A DNA stretch of 64,000 nt, taken from Planctomycetota bacterium (GTDB lineage: Bacteria > Planctomycetota > B15-G4). A program made the translations under genes and the position numbers. The stretch lies in assembly GCA_029259745.1 (NCBI GenBank), contig JAJDEO010000024.1, positions 62,001 through 126,000 on the forward strand. The letters are read 5' to 3'. The notes under the pieces are model-generated. The model was not told where the DNA came from and did not search any database. It worked only from the letters and a program-made list of their open reading frames with translations. Of the stretch, positions 52,351 through 61,096 are shown one piece after another (positions within the stretch are counted from its first letter, which is position 1; the number at the start of each line of letters is the position of its first letter).

Positions 52351-53853
52351 ATGTCTCACGATGACGACGACCTCGAACTGTCCCCGCTCGCCATGCTCGT
52401 GGCCGAGGGAATCGAACGCATCGAGCGCGGCGAAAGCGGCGTCGTCGATCGGCTCTGCGAAGACAACCCCGACCTCGCGGCAGCTCTGCGCGCTCGCTTC
52501 GGACGGCTGAACACGCACCAGCTGCTCGCCGCGCCGACGGCCTTCGGGCCCTATCGTTGCCTGCGCATCCTCGGGCGCGGTGGCATGGGCGTCGTGCATC
52601 TGGCGCGTGACGAACGCATGGGTCGACTCGTGGCTCTGAAGGTGTTGCCGCCCGGCGGACGCGAGGGCATGGCAGAGCGCTTCCGGCGCGAGATCGTGGC
52701 CGTCGCGCGGCTGCGACATCCCGGCATCGTGCCCGTCTTCGATGTCGGCGAGGAAGACGGCTCGCCGTACTTCGCGATGGAGTACGTCGACGGCGTCACG
52801 CTTCAAGAGCGGCTCGACGATCTCCGCGAGCGTGGGCTCGGGCCCGAACACCTCATCGGCGACGGCACGCCCGACGCCGTGCGGTCAACGTGTCTGCTCG
52901 TCGCACAGCTCGCCGACGCGCTGCAGCATGCGCATGAACAAGGCGTCATCCATCGCGACGTCAAGCCGGGCAACGTGCTGCTCGACGCCGGCCGCCCGCG
53001 GCTCTTCGACTTCGGGCTCGCGCGCGTCGTCGACGAACGTTCGATGACGCAGGTGGGTGACATCGCGGGGACGCCGAGCTACGTCGCGCCCGAGGTGCTC
53101 GCGCGCGGCGGCGCGGCGTGCACGGTGGCGTCGGACATCTGGTCGCTCGGGATCACGCTCTTCGAACTGTTGACGTTCCAGCGCCCCCCGTCGTCGGTGA
53201 CGTCGACGGCGCTGCAACCGGGGGCAGTTTCGGCCTTGCGCGCCGCGGTGCCGCCGACCGTCGACGAACTGATTCGACGAACCCTCGTCAGCGACCCCGA
53301 CCGCCGCCCCGCGTCGGCCGCCGCATTCGCGAACGCACTGCGCCACGCCGTCGGTGTGGACGTCGACGAAGCCCCCACGATGAGTGCCACGCGTGCCGTG
53401 GCGGGGACGCTGATCGCCGTCGCCGCCCTCGCAGCGCTCTTCTGGCTCATGCGCGACCCGCCCGTCGACACGCTCGGCGATCGCTGGCGCGCGGTCGAAC
53501 GCCTCGCCGACGACGGCAAGCCGCGGCGCGCACTCGAGGTCAGCGCCGAGACCTGGGCCACCGTTCAGCCCGCCACCAGCGAGGAGCAGATCATCGACGG
53601 TCTGATCGTCACCGCCCGCGCCCTGAACCGCTCGGGGCAGTACGAACGCGCCCGCGAACTCGCCGCCTCGGCCCTGCGCGCGGCGCGCACCCGGTACGGC
53701 GACGACTCGCCCTGGGTCGCGCGCGCGGCCGTCGAGTACGGCGTCTCGTTCATCGCCGACACGCACGACGCCCCACCACCCAAGAGCCTGGCTGAGCAGC
53801 TCCACGCGGGCCAGCTCCAGGAGCTCATCGACACGCTCCGCGACAAGCGCTGA
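52351..53853 (+). CDS. Membrane-bound Ser/Thr protein kinase paired with the ECF sigma factor
   Basis: A protein of 500 residues. An N-terminal acidic extension (1-65, LCEDNPDLAAALRARFGRLN) precedes a PknB-like kinase: LGRGGMGVVHLARDE, LVALKVLPPGG, VIHRDVKPGNVLL (near 200), LFDFGLARV, AGTPSYVAPEV and SDIWSLGITLFEL. A single helix (VAGTLIAVAALAALFWLM, about 350-368) leads to an outside TPR-like domain (ALNRSGQYERARELAASALR). All catalytic residues are present. It is divergent from the sigma gene, and probably phosphorylates the sigma factor or a partner in response to an external signal. Confidence 0.92.
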   Translation: MSHDDDDLELSPLAMLVAEGIERIERGESGVVDRLCEDNPDLAAALRARFGRLNTHQLLAAPTAFGPYRCLRILGRGGMGVVHLARDERMGRLVALKVLPPGGREGMAERFRREIVAVARLRHPGIVPVFDVGEEDGSPYFAMEYVDGVTLQERLDDLRERGLGPEHLIGDGTPDAVRSTCLLVAQLADALQHAHEQGVIHRDVKPGNVLLDAGRPRLFDFGLARVVDERSMTQVGDIAGTPSYVAPEVLARGGAACTVASDIWSLGITLFELLTFQRPPSSVTSTALQPGAVSALRAAVPPTVDELIRRTLVSDPDRRPASAAAFANALRHAVGVDVDEAPTMSATRAVAGTLIAVAALAALFWLMRDPPVDTLGDRWRAVERLADDGKPRRALEVSAETWATVQPATSEEQIIDGLIVTARALNRSGQYERARELAASALRAARTRYGDDSPWVARAAVEYGVSFIADTHDAPPPKSLAEQLHAGQLQELIDTLRDKR

Positions 53854-53923
53854 GCATGGCGCGCGGCGTGAACGGCCCTATCGCGTAACATGCTGGCCGA
53901 GCCACCCCCACAGGATCGCTGCC

Positions 53924-54199
53924 ATGTCACTCGTCGAACTCCTCATCCTCCTCGTCATCGCCGGCGTCTGCGGCGCCATCGGCCAACAGATCGCAGGGTC
54001 GTCGCGCGGTGGCTGCCTGACGACCATCGCGATCGGCTTCATCGGCGCCTTCCTCGGCACCTGGCTCGCACGCGAGGCGGGCCTCCCCGAACTCTTCTCG
54101 ATCACGGTCGACGACACGTCCTTCCCGATCCTCTGGTCGATCATCGGCGGCGCACTCTTCGTCGCCGTCATCTCGCTCATCAGCGGCAAGCGCCGGTGA
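53924..54199 (+). CDS. GlsB/YeaQ/YmgE-family small membrane protein
   Basis: A protein of 91 residues with three membrane helices: ELLILLVIAGVCGAIGQQIA, TTIAIGFIGAFLGTWLA and ILWSIIGGALFVAVISLIS. The glycine spacing of the transglycosylase-associated/GlsB stress family is present. A function in envelope stress is suggested only by the family. Confidence 0.8.
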   Translation: MSLVELLILLVIAGVCGAIGQQIAGSSRGGCLTTIAIGFIGAFLGTWLAREAGLPELFSITVDDTSFPILWSIIGGALFVAVISLISGKRR

Positions 54200-54227
54200 C
54201 GCGGAGCGATCCGCTATCGTTGCGCGC

Positions 54228-55271
54228 ATGACTTCGCTCCGACTCGGCCTCGTCCTCTCGTCTCTTGCGCTCGGTGCGGCCCTGCTCGCCCAGGACGACG
54301 CCACCGCGCGTCTCGTCCTGAAGTCGGGCACCGTGCTCACCGGTGAAGTGCTCGACATCGACAACGGGATCATCGAGTTCGTCTCCGAGGACGGCGACGA
54401 GCTTCCCATCGCGCGCATCCACGTGCGCGCGATCGAGGGCGGACCGTTCTCCGACCCCGCCTTGCTGTGGCGTGAACTCCCGAGCGGGCGCGTCGCGGCC
54501 GACAAGCCCGAGGCGTTCCTGCGCACGACACCGAACGACGACCCCGACGCGTTCATGGGCAGCGGCACGCTCGACATCGCGACGGCTGCCTACGAGCACC
54601 CCGTCAGCAAGCGCCGCGTCTACCTCGTCGGCGTCGTGCACATCGGTCACGCCGAGTACTTCGAGGAGCTGCAGCACGAGCTCGATGCCATGGACCTCGT
54701 GATGTGGGAAGGCGTCGGCGCGAAGGAGAAGCCCACGCGCGAAACCGCTGAACGATTCGACGTGCTCTTCCGCGTGCAGGTGCTGCTCAAGAACCTCCTC
54801 AACCTCGACTTCCAGCTCGAGGAGATCGACTACGAGCGCCCCTTCTGGCGCAACAGCGACGTCTCGATCAACCGGCTCCAGACTGTCCTCGAAGAACGCG
54901 ACCTCGAGCTGATCCCGAACGAGAAGCTCATGAAGCGTGTCTTCGGGGCGTTGTTCGAGGTGATCGATCCCGAAAAGGTCGGACGCAGCGAGGCGCTGGG
55001 GCGCAGCTACCGCGCCGTTGTCGCGCCGTCGATGGTCGACCCGACCGCGCAGTTCGAGCGAGCCGGCATGGCGGCGATGAAGGAGGTGCTTCTCGACCTC
55101 CGCAATCGGCACGTCATCGACGACCTCGCGCAGGTGCTCGCCGAACCGGGCCCCGAGCGCATCGCGATCTTCTACGGCGCGGCCCACCTCGATGGCATGG
55201 ACGTCGCCGTCCGCGAGGAACTCGGCTTCGAGTACCTCGGTTCGATGTGGCACGAGGCCTGGCGTTACTGA
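54228..55271 (+). CDS. Secreted TraB/PrgY/GumN-like protein
   Basis: A protein of 347 residues with a signal peptide (LGLVLSSLALGAALLAQDD). A small beta domain (LVLKSGTVLTGEVLDIDNGI) precedes the TraB fold: RRVYLVGVVHIGHAEYFEEL (GxxH motif), DLVMWEGVGAKEKPTRETAE, and ERIAIFYGAAHLDGMDVAVR with the second histidine motif (GAAH). The fold is shared with TIKI/TraB proteins, proposed metal-dependent proteases that degrade or bind peptides. No partner is evident nearby. Confidence 0.85.
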   Translation: MTSLRLGLVLSSLALGAALLAQDDATARLVLKSGTVLTGEVLDIDNGIIEFVSEDGDELPIARIHVRAIEGGPFSDPALLWRELPSGRVAADKPEAFLRTTPNDDPDAFMGSGTLDIATAAYEHPVSKRRVYLVGVVHIGHAEYFEELQHELDAMDLVMWEGVGAKEKPTRETAERFDVLFRVQVLLKNLLNLDFQLEEIDYERPFWRNSDVSINRLQTVLEERDLELIPNEKLMKRVFGALFEVIDPEKVGRSEALGRSYRAVVAPSMVDPTAQFERAGMAAMKEVLLDLRNRHVIDDLAQVLAEPGPERIAIFYGAAHLDGMDVAVREELGFEYLGSMWHEAWRY

Positions 55272-55284
55272 GGCGACAGTTCGC

Positions 55285-56994
55285 TCAGTCGTCGTAGCTG
55301 CCGAGGACGACGTCGAGCGCGTTGCCGAAGCGGGTGATGGTCCCGTTGGTCGCCGCACCTTGCACGACGAACGGCGCGCCGAGGAGCAAGCAGTCGCCAG
55401 GCAGCGGGAAGACGACCGGGCCCGGCGCCAGCGTCAACAGCTGCACGAGCCCCGAGAAGAGCACCGTGCCCCTGCCCGTCGGAACGTTCGCCGGAAGCAA
55501 GCCGACCGCGAGCAGGCGCTGCGTGGGCGACGGCACCAGCGCGGCCGCATCGAGGTCGAGCTGCCACGAGGCGCCGATCAGCGGCGGCGACAACGACGTC
55601 AGCGCGATGGGGTTTGCCGGCGTTCCCGCGCGGACCGTGGCCTCGGTGAAGACTTCCGTGTCGCACGTGAACGCGTAGGCCGCGCCATAGGCCTCCGGGT
55701 CGGGCCAGTTCGCGTCACGCGGCGAGCCCACGAGATAGTCGGCCGTGCCGTCGCCGTCGACGTCGGGCAACCCGTCGAGGCTCCAGCCGTAGGACGGGAG
55801 GTCCCACTCGAGCGTGCCGGGGCCGGGCTTCGTCGGGCGTGTCTCGACGACCAGTGAGGCGTCTGCGCCGCTGAAGACGTAGGCACGCCCTGTTGTCGTC
55901 GTTCCCGAGTTCTCCTCGTAGGGCGAACCCACGAGCACATCCGGCACGCCATCGCCGTCGATGTCGCCGGCCGATGAGACGGCCGATCCGAAGAACGAGT
56001 CATTCGATGGGTTCGGATCCTCGATCTCGTGGATCGTCGATCCGTCGGTGCCCTTCACGACAAACGCGCGCCCGATTGTGCCGAAGAAGCTCGGGTACCC
56101 GGTGATCACATCACCGAGGCCATCACCGTCGACGTCCGCCGAGCCGTCGATCGAGAAGCCACTGAGGAGTCGTGACCATCGCAGTGAACCGTCGGCGCCC
56201 GAGAACAGGTGCACGTCGATGCCCGACGACACGACGATGTCGTCGAAGCCGTCGCCGTCCGTATCGGGAACCGACGCGACCTCGAGACCGAAGTCCTTGT
56301 CGGGGAACGGCGAGTTGAGCGTGAAGATGAGCGCACCGGTTGCGGAACTGAACGCGTAGACGACGCCGGGCGTGATGTCGTATCCGCCGAATGGGTTCCC
56401 CACTTCCTTGCCGGTCATCCCGATCAGCACGTCGCCCTGACCGTCGCCGTCGAGGTCCTCGATGCCGGCGATCGCGCGCGCGAAAGCGTTGGCGGTCGGT
56501 GGCGGGGTCGGCGGGTCGAAGGTGCGCAGCAGGTTCACCGACTCGCCCGGACCGTCGGGCATCGCGTAGAGGTGCGCGCGGCCGCCGAACCCGGGGATCG
56601 GCGTGCTCTCACCCATGGCGGCCACCAGGAGGTCGTCGTTGCCGTCACCCGAAACGTCCGGCACAGCCGCGACGCGGCGTCCGAAGAACGTGCCCGAGAC
56701 GGAGATGCCCGGACGTGTGATCGTCTGGATCAACGCGCCCGTCGTGCCGTCGTAGACGTAGACATCGCCGGGACCGGACGAGCCGAAGGCGCCGACGGCG
56801 TAGTCACCCAGGCCGTCGCCCCCGCTCTTCGCAAGGCCGGCGACCGACCAGCCGAAGTAGGTCACCGAGTCAAACGGCTCGGGCTCAGGGTCCGTGACGC
56901 GCAGGCGCGGCGTCTGGGCGGCGACGGGCGCCGCGATGGTCGCGATCAGCAACGGGATCGCGGCAAAGCTCGAGTTGAGGACGCCTGGACGCAT
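55285..56994 (-). CDS. Secreted FG-GAP (integrin-alpha-like) repeat protein
   Basis: A protein of 569 residues from ATG 56994 (longer frames upstream are shadows). Signal MRPGVLNSSFAAIPLLIATI. Seven FG-GAP repeats with calcium motifs: GGDGLGDYAVGAFGS, DVSGDGNDDLLVAAMG, DLDGDGQGDVLIGMTG, DTDGDGFDDIVVSSG, DVDGDGLGDVITGYP, DIDGDGVPDVLVGSPY and DVDGDGTADYLVGSPR. They form a beta propeller. A C-terminal domain of about 120 residues follows (PLPGDCLLLGAPFVVQGAAT), typical of planctomycete surface proteins. Probably an adhesin-like extracellular protein. Confidence 0.9.
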   Translation of the reverse strand: MRPGVLNSSFAAIPLLIATIAAPVAAQTPRLRVTDPEPEPFDSVTYFGWSVAGLAKSGGDGLGDYAVGAFGSSGPGDVYVYDGTTGALIQTITRPGISVSGTFFGRRVAAVPDVSGDGNDDLLVAAMGESTPIPGFGGRAHLYAMPDGPGESVNLLRTFDPPTPPPTANAFARAIAGIEDLDGDGQGDVLIGMTGKEVGNPFGGYDITPGVVYAFSSATGALIFTLNSPFPDKDFGLEVASVPDTDGDGFDDIVVSSGIDVHLFSGADGSLRWSRLLSGFSIDGSADVDGDGLGDVITGYPSFFGTIGRAFVVKGTDGSTIHEIEDPNPSNDSFFGSAVSSAGDIDGDGVPDVLVGSPYEENSGTTTTGRAYVFSGADASLVVETRPTKPGPGTLEWDLPSYGWSLDGLPDVDGDGTADYLVGSPRDANWPDPEAYGAAYAFTCDTEVFTEATVRAGTPANPIALTSLSPPLIGASWQLDLDAAALVPSPTQRLLAVGLLPANVPTGRGTVLFSGLVQLLTLAPGPVVFPLPGDCLLLGAPFVVQGAATNGTITRFGNALDVVLGSYDD

Positions 56995-57171
56995 GACGAA
57001 TGCTCCCACTTCGGGGTGTGATGTGTCGGAAAGGGCACGACTCCACCCGCGGCCGACCTCCCAACCTATCATCCCGCCCCAACTAGGGGGCCCCGCGCGT
57101 GGACCGCGCTCGCTCAGCTGGCTATGTTCGAGTAGCTCGATGCCCCCCGCCCTCACGCTCCGGCTCCCTCC

Positions 57172-59829
57172 ATGTCCACCACGCAAGACGTCGCGAACGC
57201 CGAACCCCAGGCCGTGCACCTCACCGACTACCGGCCGCCGACGTTCACCGCGACGCATGTGTCGATGCTGTTCGACCTGCACGAGGGGCACGCGCACGTC
57301 GTGACGACAACGCGCTACGAGCGTCATCCCGCTGGCGACGGAGGCGACGAGCTCGTGTTGCTCGGCGAGGACTTCGAGCTCGTCGCCGTGAAGCTCGACG
57401 ACCGCACGCTCGCGGCCAGCGAGTTCAAGACCAACGACTCGTCGCTGACACTCGCACCGGGCAGCGACGCGTTCACGCTCGAGATCACGACGCGGCTCGA
57501 GCCGCAGAACAACAAGGCGCTCGCGGGGCTGTACCGATCAGGCAGCACGTTCTGCACGCAGATGGAAGCCGAGGGCTTCCGGCGCGTCACCTACTTCCTC
57601 GACCGCCCCGACGTCCTCGCCGTCTACGACGTGCGCATCGAAGCCGACAAGACGAGCTACCCGGTGCTGCTCTCGAACGGCAATCCCGGTGCCACCGGCG
57701 ACCTCAAGAACGGCCGCCACTTCGCCGAGTGGCAAGACCCGCATCCCAAGCCGTGTTACCTGTTCGCGCTCGTCGGCGGTCGACTCGGCCTCGTCGAGGA
57801 CACGTTCAAGACCATGTCCGGCCGCACCGTGCCGCTGAAGATCTGGTGCGACCCAGGCAACGAGAGCCGCTGCGCCCACGCGATGGATTCGCTGAAGCGT
57901 TCGATGGCGTGGGACGAGCAGGTGTTCGGGCTCGAGTACGACCTCGACATCTTCCAGATCGTCGCCGTGCACGACTTCAACATGGGCGCGATGGAGAACA
58001 AGGGCCTCAACATCTTCAACGCGTCCGTGGTGCTCGCAAATACCGAGACGGCTACCGACGGCGACTTCCAACGCATCGAAGGCGTCGTCGCGCACGAGTA
58101 CTTCCACAACTGGACCGGCAACCGCGTCACCTGCCGCGACTGGTTCCAGCTCAGCCTCAAGGAAGGCCTGACGGTGTTCCGCGATCAGGAGTTCTCGTCC
58201 GACACGAACAGCCGGCCGGTGCAGCGCATCTCCGACGTGCGCCGCCTGCGTGACGCGCAGTTCCCCGAGGACGCCGGGCCACTCGCCCACCCGATCCGCC
58301 CCGAGAGCTTCATCAAGATCGACAACTTCTACACGTCGACGGTCTACGAGAAGGGCGCCGAGGTCATCCGCATGATGCACACGCTGCTCGGGTCCGAGGG
58401 ATTCCGGCGCGGCATGGACCTCTACTTCGAGCGGCACGACGGCCAGGCTGTCACGTGCGATGACTTCGTCGCTGCGATGGAAGACTCGAACAGCACCGAC
58501 CTCACGACGTTCCGACGCTGGTACCGCCAGGCGGGGACGCCGACGGTGACGACGCGCGGCACGTGGGAGGCGGGCGCCGGCACGTACACGCTGAGCGTCG
58601 AGCAGAACGTGCCGGCCACGCCGGGTCAGCCCGACAAGGAACCGGCGCACATCCCACTCAGCATCGCGCTGCTCGCGCGCGACGGCTCGGAACTCCCGAT
58701 GCACGTCGAGGGCGTCTTCGATGGGCAGACATCCGGGGTGCTGAACATCACGGAAGCCGCGCAGTCGTTCACGTTCACCGAGCTTGCGTCCGAGCCCGTG
58801 CCGTCGCTGTTCCGCGGCTTCTCGGCGCCCGTACGCGTGGTCGACGACATCGATGACGAAGCGCGGCTCTTCCTCGCTACGCACGACACCGATGCGTTCA
58901 ACCGCTGGGAAGCGGCGCAAACGCTCGCCGCGACGTGCTTGCTGCGCGCCGTCAACGAACGCGCGGCGACTGGTGCGTTCACGGTGCCGCAGGCGCTCGT
59001 CGACATGGCCGCGGCCCTGCTCGCGGACGAGTCGCTCGACCCCGCTCTGCTCGCCGAGGCACTCGTCCTGCCCGGCGAATCCGATCTTGGTGACCGCATG
59101 ACGGTCGTCGACGTCGAAGGCATCCACGAAGTGCGGCGCGCTGCGAAGCACGCCATCGCCGGGGCCTGCGAGGCCGCGTTGGTGGCGCGCTACGAAAAGC
59201 ACAAGGCGGCGACGAACGGCGAGATCGACGCGACGGCCTTCGGTCATCGCGCGCTGCAGAACGTCTGCCTCTCGTACTTGGCATCGCTCGGTGGCGAGGC
59301 ACACGTCGAACGCGTCTACGCACAGTTCACCGAGGCGCGCACGATGACGGAGCAGTTCGCTGCGCTCGCGATCCTGACGAACCTCGAGACCCCGCGCCGC
59401 ATCGAAGCGCTTGCGGCCTTCCGCGATCGATTCGGTCACGATGCGCTCGTGCTCAACAAGTGGTTCTCGGTGCAGGCGTCGGCGTCGCGCGACGGCGCCT
59501 TCGAAGAAGTCGTCGCACTCACCGAAGACGCGTCGTTCGACATCTCGAACCCGAACCGTGCGCGCTCCGTCTACGGCGCGCTGGCTCGCACGCCAACGCT
59601 CTTCCATCGCGCCGACGGCAAGGGCTACCGCCTCATCGCCGACGCCGTCCTCGCGATCGACAAGCTCAACCCGGTCTTCGCTGGCCGCGTCGCCGGAGTC
59701 TTCTCGCAGTGGCGCCGCTACGACGACGCCCGCCAGGCGCTCATCCGCACCGAGCTCGAGCGCATCCTCGCCGTCGATGACCTCTCGGCGAACAGCTTCG
59801 AGATCATCGACAAGACGCTGCGTGGCTGA
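57172..59829 (+). CDS. pepN: Aminopeptidase N (M1 family)
   Basis: A protein of 885 residues, the usual length of PepN. Markers include the exopeptidase motif NMGAMENKGLNIFNASVVLA (near residue 275), the zinc site VVAHEYFHNWTGNRVTCRDW (HEXXH near 307), and the third ligand 18 residues on in LKEGLTVFRDQEFSSD. N-terminal DUF3458 and C-terminal domains are recognisable (YRQAGTPTVTTRGTWEAGAG; NRARSVYGALARTPTLFHRA). It cleaves N-terminal residues from peptides in the cytoplasm. No signal peptide. Confidence 0.95.
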   Translation: MSTTQDVANAEPQAVHLTDYRPPTFTATHVSMLFDLHEGHAHVVTTTRYERHPAGDGGDELVLLGEDFELVAVKLDDRTLAASEFKTNDSSLTLAPGSDAFTLEITTRLEPQNNKALAGLYRSGSTFCTQMEAEGFRRVTYFLDRPDVLAVYDVRIEADKTSYPVLLSNGNPGATGDLKNGRHFAEWQDPHPKPCYLFALVGGRLGLVEDTFKTMSGRTVPLKIWCDPGNESRCAHAMDSLKRSMAWDEQVFGLEYDLDIFQIVAVHDFNMGAMENKGLNIFNASVVLANTETATDGDFQRIEGVVAHEYFHNWTGNRVTCRDWFQLSLKEGLTVFRDQEFSSDTNSRPVQRISDVRRLRDAQFPEDAGPLAHPIRPESFIKIDNFYTSTVYEKGAEVIRMMHTLLGSEGFRRGMDLYFERHDGQAVTCDDFVAAMEDSNSTDLTTFRRWYRQAGTPTVTTRGTWEAGAGTYTLSVEQNVPATPGQPDKEPAHIPLSIALLARDGSELPMHVEGVFDGQTSGVLNITEAAQSFTFTELASEPVPSLFRGFSAPVRVVDDIDDEARLFLATHDTDAFNRWEAAQTLAATCLLRAVNERAATGAFTVPQALVDMAAALLADESLDPALLAEALVLPGESDLGDRMTVVDVEGIHEVRRAAKHAIAGACEAALVARYEKHKAATNGEIDATAFGHRALQNVCLSYLASLGGEAHVERVYAQFTEARTMTEQFAALAILTNLETPRRIEALAAFRDRFGHDALVLNKWFSVQASASRDGAFEEVVALTEDASFDISNPNRARSVYGALARTPTLFHRADGKGYRLIADAVLAIDKLNPVFAGRVAGVFSQWRRYDDARQALIRTELERILAVDDLSANSFEIIDKTLRG

Positions 59830-59946
59830 GAGCGAGGGACGATCTTCGATCACGCTGGCTCGTTTGTTCACAGGGTGCGTGCGGCCGGAGCGTCGAGCGC
59901 AGCGAGTTTGCACGGGTGACGACGCACAGCCGCGAGCTGCCGCGCG

Positions 59947-60351
59947 TCAACCGCGCGGCAACTTCAAGAGCAGCTGACCAGCGAGGTCGGAGACCGACCA
60001 CTCCTCGGCGATCAGCTCACCGCCGAAGCGTGAAACCACGAGCTCGCGCCACTCGACGCGCTTGCCTGAAGGCGGGATTCCCAGCATGTCCGCCGTGTGC
60101 GTCCCGCGCAGCGTGCGCTCCCAGCTGATGGTGTCGCCCGCTGCTCCACGGATCGCGACATCCACGACGCGCACATCCGGAACGGCCGTCCTCAACACCC
60201 CGAGAAACTGCCCGATGAACGCGTGGCCGTGGTAGTCCTTTCCGCCCGCATGCACGACGTAGTTCGGCGAGAAGAAGCTCGGGATGACGCTGAGGTCGCC
60301 CTTCGTGATGAGCTCCTCGTTCGCGCGGACGATCCGATCTTCGTGGGTCAT
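59947..60351 (-). CDS. SnoaL-like / ester cyclase-family protein
   Basis: A protein of 134 residues from ATG 60351. The NTF2-like cone is seen in MTHEDRIVRANEELITKGDL, SVIPSFFSPNYVVHAGG, FIGQFLGVLRTAVPDVRVVD and GTHTADMLGIPPSGKRVEWR. The family binds small polyketide-like or other hydrophobic compounds; catalysis is not assured. Upstream codons to 60777 are a shadow of the gene on the other strand. Divergent from the AlkD-like gene. Confidence 0.82.
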   Translation of the reverse strand: MTHEDRIVRANEELITKGDLSVIPSFFSPNYVVHAGGKDYHGHAFIGQFLGVLRTAVPDVRVVDVAIRGAAGDTISWERTLRGTHTADMLGIPPSGKRVEWRELVVSRFGGELIAEEWSVSDLAGQLLLKLPRG

Positions 60352-60396
60352 GGGCTCGAGTATCCCTCGCTGGACGAGGCCGGAGTCTACCCCGGT

Positions 60397-61080
60397 ATGA
60401 TGGCGGCCATGACCATCACAACCAAGGATGCCCTCGCCAAGCTCGAGGCTCTGGGCAACGAGAAGGTGCGCGCACAGAACGCCAAGAACGGCGCCGGCAA
60501 GAAGCAGTTCGGTGTCCGCCTCGGCGACATCCGGAACGTCGCAAAGGAGATCAAGACCAACCATGAGTTGGCACTGGATCTCTGGAAGACGAAGAACGTC
60601 GACGCGCAGCTGCTCGCGATCCTGATCATGAAACCGAAGAGCCTGTCCGTGCGCGACGTGGATCGTCTCGTGCGCTCGGTCACCTTCACGCAGGTCGCCG
60701 ACTGGCTGAACGCCTACATCGTGAAGAAGCACCCCGACAAGGAGGCGCTGCGCGAACAGTGGATGGCCGACGACCACGCGATGGCCGCGCGAGCCGGGTG
60801 GACGCTGACGAGCGAGCGGGTCGCCAAGAGTTCCGACGACCTCGACCTCGACGCCCTCCTCGATCGCATCGAAGCCGAGATGGTGGACGCGCCCGAGGCC
60901 GCAAAGTGGACGATGAACGCCTGCCTCGCAGAGATCGGCATCAACTCACCGAAGCGGCGCAAGCGCGCACTCTCGATCGGCGAGACGCTCGGTGTCTACC
61001 GCGACTACCCCACGTCGAAGGGCTGCACGTCACCGTTCGCGCCGGAGTGGATCAACGAGATGGTGAAGCGTCAGAGCTGA
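60397..61080 (+). CDS. DNA alkylation repair protein (AlkD-like HEAT repeats)
   Basis: A protein of 227 residues from ATG 60397 (further ATGs at 60400 and 60409). A HEAT-like all-helical fold runs from KKQFGVRLGDIRNVAKEIKT through LALDLWKTKNVDAQLLAILI and ADWLNAYIVKKHPDKEALRE to KWTMNACLAEIGINSPKRRK. AlkD relatives remove bulky 3- or 7-alkylpurines from DNA with tryptophan and aspartate residues; candidates lie in W-x-x-x-D-H-A-M-A around residue 125. Enzymatic activity is likely but not proved. Confidence 0.85.
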   Translation: MMAAMTITTKDALAKLEALGNEKVRAQNAKNGAGKKQFGVRLGDIRNVAKEIKTNHELALDLWKTKNVDAQLLAILIMKPKSLSVRDVDRLVRSVTFTQVADWLNAYIVKKHPDKEALREQWMADDHAMAARAGWTLTSERVAKSSDDLDLDALLDRIEAEMVDAPEAAKWTMNACLAEIGINSPKRRKRALSIGETLGVYRDYPTSKGCTSPFAPEWINEMVKRQS

Positions 61081-61096
61081 AAAGCCGCGCGCCGCC

